Shown here one piece after another: positions 36,217-44,764 of a stretch of 64,000 nt of DNA. The position numbers and the translations under genes were made by a program. Source of the DNA: Paenibacillus periandrae (lineage in GTDB: Bacteria; Bacillota; Bacilli; Paenibacillales; NBRC-103111). The stretch spans positions 47,970 to 111,969 of the forward strand of contig NZ_JAJNMU010000028.1 in the NCBI RefSeq assembly GCF_022458865.1, given 5' to 3'. The notes under the pieces were generated by a model that saw only the letters and a program-made list of their open reading frames with translations, searched no databases and was not told the DNA's origin. How positions within the stretch are numbered: position 1 is the first letter of the stretch; every line of letters begins with the position of its first letter.

Positions 36217-36278
36217 AACTGTGACCTGTAGCAATGGTTATTGGATCAAAGTGTTGCTATAGATCATCAAATCACTTT

Positions 36279-36785
36279 TCAGTCCAACACAATTACTTTT
36301 TCCATAATATTATCGTCCATTACAAAACCATTTCCTATATTCGCTACCTGTGTACGTACAGTCCTAAACCCTTTTTTCTCATAAATAGCAATCGTGGCAT
36401 CATTATAGCGATTTACTGTAAGCCATATTGTACCTAATTTCCGATTATTGCATAGATTCACCAATAGCTCCATAGCCTCACTTGCATAGCCTTTGCCCCG
36501 ATGTTCTTTCTGTATGTAAAACTTGCTCAGAAATAACTTGTCCTCTTCTTGCTTTATACCCAGGTACCCAACGTTGTGTTCATTCACGTTCATAAAGTAA
36601 TATTCATAACCCTGATTTGTAATTTGGTTAGTGATTGCCTGAACAGATTGAAATTTCTCAAGCATATAGTCGATTTGCTCATTGGATATGACGGTCACAA
36701 AATATTCATTCCAGATCTCTTCTGCCATTTGGGCCAATACCGCGATCGCTTCTTCTGTTTCAACTTTTGTAAAAACGAGTTCCAT
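36279..36785 (-). CDS. GNAT family N-acetyltransferase
   Basis: A 168-residue acetyl-CoA-dependent acetyltransferase. The acetyl-CoA pyrophosphate loop is visible as EHRGKGYASEAM (Q/RxxGxG/A form), preceded by LFLSKFYIQ and followed by IWLTVNRYNDATIAIYEKKGF, the usual motif B region. The acceptor substrate is unknown. The ATG at 36785 is chosen because GGGTGG lies eight bases upstream. A GTG four codons earlier overlaps that site. It is a single gene, convergent with the hydrolase gene. Confidence 0.86.
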   Translation of the reverse strand: MELVFTKVETEEAIAVLAQMAEEIWNEYFVTVISNEQIDYMLEKFQSVQAITNQITNQGYEYYFMNVNEHNVGYLGIKQEEDKLFLSKFYIQKEHRGKGYASEAMELLVNLCNNRKLGTIWLTVNRYNDATIAIYEKKGFRTVRTQVANIGNGFVMDDNIMEKVIVLD

Positions 36786-36967
36786 GAGATTTACCACCCT
36801 TTCTCTTTTTTTATTTTACCTTCTTTAATAGATGAGTACAAACCGTGCATATCCAAGACCAAAGTCTAGTACAAAACTAAACCTTAGCCAGTTATGGGTT
36901 TTGTTGATTTAAGCTAAGCTAGAATATGTAAGTAAAGTCGCGTCGTGGCCAGTGAGGAGCATAAGAA

Positions 36968-37588
36968 ATGGAATGGTTGGGCAACCTTTTTGGACAATAC
37001 GGATATTTTGTTTTATTTCTTGGATTATTTGCTGAATCCTTGGCCTTACCTTTTCCTGGCGAGCTAGCAATGGCTGTATCCGGTCACATGAATAATCTCG
37101 GGACCTTTAGTATCCCGTTAATCATCCTCTGCTCTTATTTGGGAGCAATAGTCGGTACAACATTCACGTATTATTTAGGTTATAAGCTCGGTACCCCCTT
37201 TTTTGAAAAGTACGGAAAGTATTTCTTTCTGAATCAGCAGCGGTTAACCAAGGTAACCAAATGGTTCGACAAATATGGTGACAAGATCATACTTGTTAGC
37301 TACTTTATTCCCGGATTGCGACACTTCACAGGCTATGTATCTGGAATTCTTAGAGTTCGGTTGCGCACTTTTTTCCTCTATAACTACATGGGTGGATTCG
37401 TCTGGGTGCTGACGTACGTCATGATCGGGAAGTTGTTTGGTCAACAAATCGAACAATGGCTGCATATCATTTCTCAATATTCCGCAGCAGCCGTTAGTGT
37501 ATTGGCAATTGGATTGGTGTCAATCTTTCTCATCAAACATAATAAAATGGCCATAATGAATTGGATACGAACCAAATCGGTTAAATAA
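36968..37588 (+). CDS. DedA family membrane protein
   Basis: A 206-residue DedA/VTT-domain protein. The family loop is SLALPFPGELAMAVSG and the arginine motif is YFIPGLRHFTGYVSG, in a scaffold of four or more helices. The family moves undecaprenyl phosphate or phospholipids between membrane leaflets. The ATG lies behind GAGGAG. The gene ends 39 bases before a glycolipid glycosyltransferase gene on the same strand, so the two are probably co-transcribed and may work on the same lipid pool. Confidence 0.9.
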   Translation: MEWLGNLFGQYGYFVLFLGLFAESLALPFPGELAMAVSGHMNNLGTFSIPLIILCSYLGAIVGTTFTYYLGYKLGTPFFEKYGKYFFLNQQRLTKVTKWFDKYGDKIILVSYFIPGLRHFTGYVSGILRVRLRTFFLYNYMGGFVWVLTYVMIGKLFGQQIEQWLHIISQYSAAAVSVLAIGLVSIFLIKHNKMAIMNWIRTKSVK

Positions 37589-37627
37589 GCTTAGGTTGGA
37601 GCAAGGGATCATAGGAAGGGGCTTGAG

Positions 37628-38827
37628 ATGATGGCAAAAAGAGAGAGAATACTCATTCTTACAGGCTCACTGGGGGATGGTCATAATAAAGCGGCTCAGG
37701 CGATACTTGAAGCAGCGAAGTTTTATAATCCTGAGGCCGAGGTGAAGGTAGTTGATTTTTTGGAGTGGACCCATCCGTATCTGCATTCAGTAGGCAAGTA
37801 TTGCTACATCCAGTGGATGAAAAATCTGCCATCCGTATACGGCTATCTATACAGCAAAACTCGTGATGTAAATACATTTTCAAATTGGTTCAAACGGATG
37901 AAATCGTTCAGTACGGACAGAATGGTAGAACTTCTTGACGAGATACAACCAACAAAGGTCGTCAGCACATTCCCTGGAGCTGCGGCGGCCATGTCGTATC
38001 TGAAATCGAACGGTTTGACAGCAGTCCCAACAGTTACCGTCTTAACGGATTATACCGACCACAGCTACTGGATTCATCCGGGTACAGACCTATATTTGGT
38101 TGGTGCCGAGCATGTGAAACAAAAGCTGCGGCGGCACCGCATTCCCGAGCATCGGATTGTGGTGACCGGCATTCCGATCGGGCTGCCGTTTACGCTAACG
38201 TATGACCGCCTCATGCTTCGCGATAAACACCATCTGGATCGTAGGATGCCAACCATACTTGTTATGGGAGGCGGGCATGGTCTGATCGGTAAGCAGCTGA
38301 TGTCCGTTCTGCAGGACCATGAGCTTAGTGCTCCTGTGCAATTTATTTTTGTATGCGGACGCAATGAGAAGCTAAAGCAGTGGCTTGAAGACGAGCTGAA
38401 AGGGGCTCTAATTCCACATCGTGTAATCATCACTGGTTTTGTGGATCATGTACATGAGCTTATGGCCTTGTCTGATTTGATCGTAACTAAGCCGGGGGGA
38501 CTTACCATATCAGAGGCATTAGCGCTAGAGCTGCCCATGATGTTATATAAGCCAATTCGCGGTCAAGAGCAGGATAATGCGGCATACCTTGTCGGGCTTG
38601 GGGCTGCAATTGAAGCCAGGAACGCTGCAGAGTTGAAAAGGCAGCTGCTTCAAGTCATACATGATCAGTCTCTCCTATTGAATTTGAAAAGAAATGCACG
38701 CCTCAGCCAGTTGAAAGAGGGCGCACTTCATACGCTCACTGCGATACTGGAAACGAAGAGTCCTTACAAGATGGCAAGAGAAAAGGGTCAGCGAACGTGG
38801 CAAGGTACTCCGAATTTTTTTATTTGA
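37628..38827 (+). CDS. UgtP-like diacylglycerol glucosyltransferase (GT28)
   Basis: A 399-residue MurG-related enzyme. The N-terminal acceptor-binding loop is LILTGSLGDGHNKAA, and the N-domain (MGDG synthase type, about 15-185) includes VSTFPGAAAAMSYL. The C-domain has VMGGGHGLIG and the sugar-nucleotide motif SDLIVTKPGGLTISEALALELPM, split here as SDLIVTKPGG and TISEALALE. Enzymes of this group add glucose or galactose to diacylglycerol to make glycolipids and lipoteichoic acid anchors. The product is inferred. An AAGGGG site precedes paired ATGs. It is downstream of, and probably coupled to, a DedA gene. Confidence 0.88.
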   Translation: MMAKRERILILTGSLGDGHNKAAQAILEAAKFYNPEAEVKVVDFLEWTHPYLHSVGKYCYIQWMKNLPSVYGYLYSKTRDVNTFSNWFKRMKSFSTDRMVELLDEIQPTKVVSTFPGAAAAMSYLKSNGLTAVPTVTVLTDYTDHSYWIHPGTDLYLVGAEHVKQKLRRHRIPEHRIVVTGIPIGLPFTLTYDRLMLRDKHHLDRRMPTILVMGGGHGLIGKQLMSVLQDHELSAPVQFIFVCGRNEKLKQWLEDELKGALIPHRVIITGFVDHVHELMALSDLIVTKPGGLTISEALALELPMMLYKPIRGQEQDNAAYLVGLGAAIEARNAAELKRQLLQVIHDQSLLLNLKRNARLSQLKEGALHTLTAILETKSPYKMAREKGQRTWQGTPNFFI

Positions 38828-39119
38828 AACCAAGCCGCTGCATCGGCACAATTTTCTTATACACACCGGCCGAGTATGACTCTGTGCCGCCATGTGTTTC
38901 GGGAGCACGCATGCCAAATACATATTTGCTGCCTTCGCGAAAACCAATTACACATCGAGGAGAGGTGTAGTGTGCAGGCCCCCACCATTTCATGACTAGT
39001 GTCGGATCTGTCCATGCCTTCCAAACTAACTCTACCGGATAGTCATACTCCCGCCTTTTAAAACAACATCCAGCGTATCTAGACGACTGCTCCAGCGCAG
39101 CCTCATTTGATAAAACCAC
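38820..39119 (-). pseudogene. AHSA1/SRPBCC protein fragment
   Basis: The 99 open codons include YDYPVELVWKAWTDP, VMKWWGP and ETHGGTESYSAGVYKKIVP, the N-terminal and middle parts of an AHSA1/START-like domain. The frame stops right after MQRLGFK. The C-terminal third (TVTF..GGTTLT..E..W region, about 50 residues) is absent. The N-terminal 25 residues are not family-like and overlap the broken ArsR gene. The end overlaps the 3' end of the glycosyltransferase gene by eight bases, so a deletion probably joined the two. Confidence 0.65.
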
Positions 39120-39351
39120 TTTTCAAATTCAACCATAGCTTCAGTGTTTATCCGATATATGCGTTGCTGCGCCTTCTTCTTCATGTGAACCAAGCTTCAC
39201 GAAGAATTTTTAGATGCTGGGAAATTACCTGTGGGCTGACTTGGAATTGATTGTGAATTTCCGATGCCGGGAACCCATCATGGTCTGCCAACATCTCCAA
39301 GATCCTTCGCCGCGTTGGATCAGCCAGAGCTGAGAATATATCTATCGCCAT
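39032..39351 (-). pseudogene. ArsR-type regulator broken by a frameshift
   Basis: From the ATG at 39351, behind AAAGGAGGGG, the frame reads MAIDIFSALADPTRRRILEM, continues through SPQVISQHLKILREA, then misreads WFT and stops. Moving one base near 39187 restores the family sequence LVHMKKKAQQRIYRINTEAM and runs on to a TAG at 39032. The wing (R..G.V........Y.I) of the ArsR winged helix is therefore split. Such regulators usually sit beside, and control, an AHSA1-type gene, which here is also broken. Confidence 0.75.
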
Positions 39352-39444
39352 ATATCGGTTCGCCCCTCCTTTCCCTACAAGATTTGTACTGTAACGGTCT
39401 ACCTTGGTGTCTATATTTGATTGATTAAGGAAAAGATGAACAAA

Positions 39445-39478
39445 AAACCGGACCCGTCGCTTGCGCCAGGTCCGGTTT
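39445..39478. terminator. Terminator in the ArsR / SDR intergenic region
   Basis: AAACCGGACC (39445-39454) pairs with GGTCCGGTTT (39469-39478). It lies downstream of the SDR gene and would end the long minus-strand catabolic operon. Confidence 0.75.
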
Positions 39479-39579
39479 CAATATGAACTATTTCAATAGT
39501 GCATCAAAACCTATTTCGTTACACCCTTGTTACGCAAAGCTGCTAAAAGGTGGTTGACAAGCATGAGGGGGCTCCTGCC

Positions 39580-40368
39580 CTACAAGCTTTTTACCAAACC
39601 GCCATCGATCAGCAGGGTACTGCCGGTCATATAGGATGCCGCCTCTGATGCAAGAAAAGCAACCACTTTACCGAATTCCTCCGGTTCGCCATAACGTCCA
39701 AGGGGTATCGCTTTGCGGGATTCCAGTTCTACCTGCTCTACCGAAATGCCTGCTTGCTTCGCTTTGATTTCATCTAAGATTTTTACCCGTTCAGTCGCAA
39801 TTCGTCCAGGAGCCACGGTATGCACCAATATGTTATAAGCCGCCAGTTCCATGGCTAACGTCTTGGACAACCCGACGACGCCGAGACGGAACGTATTGGA
39901 CATTAACAGCCCCGGAATCGGTTGCTTGATCGAGGAGGAGGTCAAATTAATAATTTTACCTCTCGTTTGCTTCTTCATATACGGCAATACCTCACGAATC
40001 AGACGAACATAGCTCAGCAGACTGAGTTCAAATGACCGCATCCAATCTTCATCTGTAAACTGCTCAAACTTGCCTGCAGGCGGTCCTCCCGCATTATTGA
40101 TTAAAATATCGATCGTTCCGAAAACGTCCACCGTTTGCTTCACGGCCATAGATAGCAACTCCGGGTTCGTCACATCACATACCACATACTCTACCTTCCC
40201 CGTCGAGTGTAAAAGCAATTCGGCCCGGGTACGCTGCAAATCCTCCTCTTTACGCCCTGTGAGCATGACATGAGCACCTTCCTTCGCCAGCTCGAGAGCA
40301 CATGCTTTACCCAGTCCTTTACTTGAGGCAGCTACCAATGCCGTTTTTCCAGATAAACCCAAATCCAT
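39580..40368 (-). CDS. SDR family oxidoreductase with a non-standard catalytic motif
   Basis: A 262-residue Rossmann-fold protein of the FabG-like SDR superfamily. The dinucleotide loop is ASSKGLGKA (14-22), NNAGG follows at 91-95 and TSSS at 143-146. Where the catalytic YxxxK should be, the sequence reads SNTFR (S157 to R161), so both Tyr and Lys are missing. A sub-branch of SDR proteins with an SNxxR pattern exists, but its chemistry is not well defined. The start at 40368 has GGAGG six bases upstream. It is the last gene of the amide/hydantoin-type cluster, 71 bases behind the aldolase gene. Confidence 0.85.
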   Translation of the reverse strand: MDLGLSGKTALVAASSKGLGKACALELAKEGAHVMLTGRKEEDLQRTRAELLLHSTGKVEYVVCDVTNPELLSMAVKQTVDVFGTIDILINNAGGPPAGKFEQFTDEDWMRSFELSLLSYVRLIREVLPYMKKQTRGKIINLTSSSIKQPIPGLLMSNTFRLGVVGLSKTLAMELAAYNILVHTVAPGRIATERVKILDEIKAKQAGISVEQVELESRKAIPLGRYGEPEEFGKVVAFLASEAASYMTGSTLLIDGGLVKSL

Positions 40369-40439
40369 GTTAATCCTCCACTTCCAGTTATGTTTCACTT
40401 ACTGTTTGGTTGACCCTATCGATATGGCATTTATGTAGA

Positions 40440-41324
40440 TTATGACAGCCCCAGAAAGGCAATCATATCCTGCAGCTCCTGCATCGTTCGCTTGTCTACG
40501 GGTGTCCCGGGAAAACGAACATGTGAAGATGCAATGGTCTGGCGCAATTTGAACGTTTCTTTGCGGATCGTCACCCCGCCAATACCGAGCTGTGCTTCAA
40601 AACGGATCAATGGCAGGTATCGGTAGAAATATGCACGCGCTTCATCTTGGTTACCGGCTGTAAACAGATCGTACGTTTTTACCAAAATTTCCGGGTATGC
40701 GAAGCCGGTCATGATGCCCACAGCACCACGATTCAGCTCTTCATACAGATACATCCCGCCAAGTCCGCCGAAAATACGCAAATCGGTAAGCTCAAGAATA
40801 CTGGAAATTTTGATTGTGGTTGGTGCTTCTTCAAGCTTTACATACTGAATCAGAGGCAACTTCTCCACAAGCCTGGCTATAAAGGCGGGGCTTAGCCGTA
40901 CCCCGGTGGTCACCGGCTCATCCTGTAAAACAATCGGAATCGAGATATGTTCAGCAATCATCGCAAAATACCTGATCAGCATATCTTCGTTTCGGAGGTT
41001 AACGGGAGGCGCAATCATCACAGCTGCCGCTCCGGCCTGCTCCGCCTTTAGGGCCCATTCAGCAGCCAAATAGCTGCCAGGAGCCGAACAACCGACAATG
41101 ACGGGAACTCTCGCTTTAGTCTGGTGAAGAACAATGTCAATCACCTGCATTCTTTCGACTTCAGACAGCTTATGCGCTTCTCCCATGATCCCGAGTATGG
41201 TCATGCCGTGAACACCACAGTCGATATAAAAATCTGTCAGCTTCCGCAGGCTTTCTTCATCCAGACTCCCGTCTTCATGAAAAGGAGTTACTGTAATGAC
41301 ACAAAGTCCTTTTAATTCACTCAT
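40440..41324 (-). CDS. DHDPS/NAL-family class I aldolase
   Basis: A 294-residue TIM-barrel lyase of the dihydrodipicolinate synthase/N-acetylneuraminate lyase family. The Schiff-base lysine is K163 in QYVKLEEAP. The family GxxGE motif is GIMGEAHKLS, and the C-terminal barrel is intact. The tyrosine that normally relays protons (YN.P motif near residue 133) is replaced: the sequence there is IVLQDEPV. Genuine lysine biosynthesis is therefore unlikely, and a dedicated catabolic aldol or decarboxylation step is more plausible. It lies between the cyclic amidohydrolase and SDR genes on the same strand. Confidence 0.88.
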   Translation of the reverse strand: MSELKGLCVITVTPFHEDGSLDEESLRKLTDFYIDCGVHGMTILGIMGEAHKLSEVERMQVIDIVLHQTKARVPVIVGCSAPGSYLAAEWALKAEQAGAAAVMIAPPVNLRNEDMLIRYFAMIAEHISIPIVLQDEPVTTGVRLSPAFIARLVEKLPLIQYVKLEEAPTTIKISSILELTDLRIFGGLGGMYLYEELNRGAVGIMTGFAYPEILVKTYDLFTAGNQDEARAYFYRYLPLIRFEAQLGIGGVTIRKETFKLRQTIASSHVRFPGTPVDKRTMQELQDMIAFLGLS

Positions 41325-41362
41325 CTGTAGCCCTCCCCATGCTGATGCTTACATAAAACCAT

Positions 41363-42751
41363 CTATCTGGAAACAAAATCAGTTCGTGTCTTTCCCTTCA
41401 CAGCTGAGCCTGCTACAAATTTTCCAAAACCCGGCTGCTGGACGATCTGCTTACCATCATACACGGTACATCCGCGAATTATCGTATGAATGACTCTCCC
41501 TTGCACTTTTTGCCCATGGAAGGGAGTGATCCTGGCTTTGGTCTGAAACTGCCGTTCATCAATTTCCCATTCAGCATAAGGGTCTATAACGGTAAGATCC
41601 GCATCATAGCCTGGGGCGATCTTTCCTTTAGCGGCTATCTGGAATAATTGTGCCGGATGATGTGAAAACAGATTCGCAAATTGAACCGGGGTTAGATGCC
41701 CTCTCGCCACACCATAATCAAAAATCAGCGAAGCCATAATTTCCAAACCTGGCAGTCCCGGAGCGGCGCTAAATATATTGTCCTTGCCCGCTTCCTTCCT
41801 GCTTAGATCCCAAGGAACATGATCGGAAGAAATCAGGTTGAATGCGCCTGCTTGTACATAATTCCACATACGATCAACGTCGATTCGCTCACGAAGAGGA
41901 GGATTCATCTTGGCCTTGGGACCCAATCGCTCCAAGTCATTCACATCCATCAACACGTAGGGGTAGCAGGTTTCCGCCGTTACCTGTACGCCCTGCTTTT
42001 GAAACCATTGAATAAGCTCCAGGGTACGGGGATGGCTGACATGGACAATATGCAGCTTGGCGCCTGTCCAATACGCAAATTCCATCAATTTCAGCACCTC
42101 CACCGATTCGCTGACTGGAGGGCGTGTTTCCATGTGGGCCCGAGGTGCAACAAGCCCCTGGTTTGTATACTCCGCAATGAGGCTTTCGATCAATTCCCCA
42201 TTCTCGGCATGAAAAGCAATCACCATCCCTACTTCATGCGTGAAGATCATCGCCTTGATCACTTCGTCATCAGGGATACGCGGAAACCGGTAAGGGTCCG
42301 CCTCAAAGGTCGATAATTTAAATGCTATGGCCCCAGCTTCAGCCAACGGCTTGATCTGCTCAGCACCACCTTTGGCAATGCTTGCCCATAATGCGACATC
42401 GACAAGAGATTCCTTCTCCAGCAATTGAACTTTTGCTTCGAACCGTTCGACATTGGTGATGGGATCAGGCGAGTCGTACGGCATGTCCAGAATGGTCGTA
42501 ATCCCCCCGACTGCGGCAGCAGCCGTGTTGCTGCGAAACCCTTCCTCCGGGTTCGTATAACAATGCACGTGGGCATCAATCAATCCAGGGAAAACATAAG
42601 ACCTGCCAAAATCAAGCACCTGCACTCCCTTTAATACGTGTTGAGTTGGACTTATCGTTTGAATCACTCCGTCATTAATGCCAAGCTCGCCTTCCATCAC
42701 TCCGGTTTCGAGCACAATTCTCCCTCTAACGACAAGATGATAAGCGTCCAT
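41363..42751 (-). CDS. Allantoinase/dihydroorotase-like cyclic amidohydrolase
   Basis: A 462-residue metal-dependent hydrolase of the hydantoinase/allantoinase/dihydroorotase group. The metal ligands appear as DAHVHCY (H61, H63), a lysine likely to be carboxylated (K145 in AIAFKLSTF), FHAENGEL, HIVHVSHP and the catalytic aspartate in SSDHVPW. Length and the PPLRE-like NPPLRERID loop fit allantoinase-type enzymes, which open cyclic ureides or imides. The exact ring substrate is unknown. The ATG at 42751 follows GGGAG. A TTG six codons earlier is possible. The gene lies between the ATPase gene and the aldolase gene of the cluster. Confidence 0.9.
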   Translation of the reverse strand: MDAYHLVVRGRIVLETGVMEGELGINDGVIQTISPTQHVLKGVQVLDFGRSYVFPGLIDAHVHCYTNPEEGFRSNTAAAAVGGITTILDMPYDSPDPITNVERFEAKVQLLEKESLVDVALWASIAKGGAEQIKPLAEAGAIAFKLSTFEADPYRFPRIPDDEVIKAMIFTHEVGMVIAFHAENGELIESLIAEYTNQGLVAPRAHMETRPPVSESVEVLKLMEFAYWTGAKLHIVHVSHPRTLELIQWFQKQGVQVTAETCYPYVLMDVNDLERLGPKAKMNPPLRERIDVDRMWNYVQAGAFNLISSDHVPWDLSRKEAGKDNIFSAAPGLPGLEIMASLIFDYGVARGHLTPVQFANLFSHHPAQLFQIAAKGKIAPGYDADLTVIDPYAEWEIDERQFQTKARITPFHGQKVQGRVIHTIIRGCTVYDGKQIVQQPGFGKFVAGSAVKGKTRTDFVSR

Positions 42752-42781
42752 CCTCTTCTTCTCCCTCAATTCGATCTTGGT

Positions 42782-43744
42782 TTAATATAATAGACAAGCG
42801 ACTCCGTGACCTGGAGAAACCTCCTTCCACTGTGGGGTTACGGTTCGGCACTCCGCTTTGGCTGCGGGGCAGCGTGTATGAAAGGCACAGCCGTCAGGCG
42901 GATGCTGCGGGTTCGGTACATCACCGCTCAGGATGATCCGCTCCCTTTTGGCATCCGGGTCAGGGATCGGCAGCGCCGAGATCAACGACTGCGTGTAAGG
43001 GTGAAGCGGCCGGTCGTACAACTCCTTAGTAGGCGCCAGCTCTACCAGCTTGCCCAAGTACATCACGCCGACCCGATCACTAATAAATCGGACCACAGAC
43101 AGATCATGGGAAATAAACAGGTACGTTAATGAGTACTGATCCTGCAGGTCCTCCATCAGATTCAACACCTGAGCTCGTATGGACACGTCAAGCGCAGATA
43201 CAGGCTCATCGCAAACGATGAATTTAGGTTTAAGCGCCAAGGCACGTGCAATCCCGATCCGTTGGCGCTGACCTCCTGAAAATTCATGGGGAAACCGATC
43301 CGCATGAAAGTGAGACAGGCCCACCACTTCCATCAACTCCGCCACCTGCTGGCGAAGCTCCGTATCAGACAGCCTTTCATAAGTCCGGAAAGGCTCCTCC
43401 AGCATCCTTTGAACAGTCCACCTCGGATCAAGAGAAGCATAGGGATCCTGAAAGACGATTTGCATTTTCGTCCGAAAATTGCGCATCTGCACCGGAGATA
43501 GCTTGCGAATGTCCACACCCTCAAATACAATCTCTCCATCGGTCGGCTCGATAAGCCGCAGGATGGAGCGACCAGTTGTTGATTTACCACAGCCGGACTC
43601 CCCAACAATTGCCAGCGTCTCCCCGGTCTGTATGCTCAAAGATATACCGTCAACCGCTTTAACTACTCCTGACTGTTTACCGAAGAACCCCTTGCGAACC
43701 TGATAATGCTTTTTCAGGTTGCGTATTTCAAGTAAGGTGCTCAT
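42782..43744 (-). CDS. Dipeptide/oligopeptide ABC transporter ATPase, DppF/OppF type
   Basis: A 320-residue cytoplasmic ATPase. The Walker A motif is GESGCGKST, the signature FSGGQRQR, the Walker B IVCDEPVSALD and the H-loop LFISHDLSVV. The C-terminal oligopeptide/dipeptide domain has NPQHPPDGCAFHTRCPAA, whose cysteines are typical of the family. The ATG overlaps the TGA of the upstream ATPase gene (ATGA), with a GGGGGG site just upstream, so the two ATPase genes are translationally coupled. It would energise the permeases encoded further up the operon. Confidence 0.94.
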   Translation of the reverse strand: MSTLLEIRNLKKHYQVRKGFFGKQSGVVKAVDGISLSIQTGETLAIVGESGCGKSTTGRSILRLIEPTDGEIVFEGVDIRKLSPVQMRNFRTKMQIVFQDPYASLDPRWTVQRMLEEPFRTYERLSDTELRQQVAELMEVVGLSHFHADRFPHEFSGGQRQRIGIARALALKPKFIVCDEPVSALDVSIRAQVLNLMEDLQDQYSLTYLFISHDLSVVRFISDRVGVMYLGKLVELAPTKELYDRPLHPYTQSLISALPIPDPDAKRERIILSGDVPNPQHPPDGCAFHTRCPAAKAECRTVTPQWKEVSPGHGVACLLY

Positions 43745-44718
43745 GGTTTTCCCCCCTGGTACAGAATGCAGCGGCATTTATGGTCTTGTTCTAGCTGAAT
43801 CAAGTCCGGCTTTATTTGAACACACGCTTCCGTTCGGTAGCTGCAGCGTGGAGCAAAGCGGCAGCCCTCGGGCATTTCCCCCAGGTTGGGCACACTGCCC
43901 ACTATAGGGTCCAGCCTTTTTCGCTCACCGGCGAGCTGCGGCAGGGAAGCCAGCAGCCCTTTCGTATAAGGGTGGCGTGGATGCTTGAACAGCGTTCGCA
44001 CCTCCGCTTCCTCCACCACTTGTCCGGCATACATGACGACAACACGCTGACAGGATTCAGCCACCACACCCAAGTCATGGGTGATCAGCATAATCGCCGT
44101 CCCCTGCTCCTTCTGGAGATCACGCATCAAATCCAATATTTGCGCCTGGATGGTCACGTCAAGCGCTGTTGTAGGCTCATCGGCAATGAGTACCTCGGGA
44201 TTACAGGCCATTGCTATTGCAATCATCACCCGCTGGCGCATCCCTCCCGACAGCTGATGGGGATATTCCTGCGCAATACGCTCAGGACGGGGGATACCCA
44301 CCTTGGTCAGCATGTCAACGGCCTGGCTCCATGCTTCTTTCCTGCTGATGCTCAGATGAAAGCGGAGAGCCTCCGCAATTTGCGAGCCGATTTTAAATAC
44401 GGGATTTAACGACGTCATGGGATCCTGAAAAATCATTGCAATTCGATTACCACGGACCTGCCGCATCTCTCGGGATGACAGTGTGAGCAGGCTTTTACCA
44501 TGAAATCGGACGTCCCCTCCCGCTATGCGGCCTTGTCCTTTGGGAAGCAGACCCATAATCGACATGGAAGTGACGCTTTTGCCGCAGCCTGATTCGCCAA
44601 CCACACCCAGGGTTTCACCCTTGCGCAAAACGAAATCCACTCCGTCAACCACCCGTACCGAACCGCTACGGGTTAGAAATTCCGTCTTAAGACCCTCTAC
44701 TTCAAGCAGAACGCTCAT
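43741..44718 (-). CDS. Dipeptide/oligopeptide ABC transporter ATPase, DppD/OppD type
   Basis: A 325-residue ATPase. The Walker A motif is GESGCGKSV, the signature LSGGMRQR, the Walker B LIADEPTTALD and the H-loop LITHDLGVV. The C-terminal Fe-S-type cysteine motif has GCRFAPRCSYRTEAC. It should pair with the overlapping DppF-type protein. Order in the cluster is amidase, DppB, DppC, binding protein, DppD, DppF. Substrate choice is set by the binding protein. Small peptides, or the amide compound handled by this cluster, are the likely cargo. Confidence 0.94.
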   Translation of the reverse strand: MSVLLEVEGLKTEFLTRSGSVRVVDGVDFVLRKGETLGVVGESGCGKSVTSMSIMGLLPKGQGRIAGGDVRFHGKSLLTLSSREMRQVRGNRIAMIFQDPMTSLNPVFKIGSQIAEALRFHLSISRKEAWSQAVDMLTKVGIPRPERIAQEYPHQLSGGMRQRVMIAIAMACNPEVLIADEPTTALDVTIQAQILDLMRDLQKEQGTAIMLITHDLGVVAESCQRVVVMYAGQVVEEAEVRTLFKHPRHPYTKGLLASLPQLAGERKRLDPIVGSVPNLGEMPEGCRFAPRCSYRTEACVQIKPDLIQLEQDHKCRCILYQGGKP

Positions 44719-44764
44719 TTCATTACCTCCTCATACCGTCTTCTCAGTTGAAATGAACAAACAG

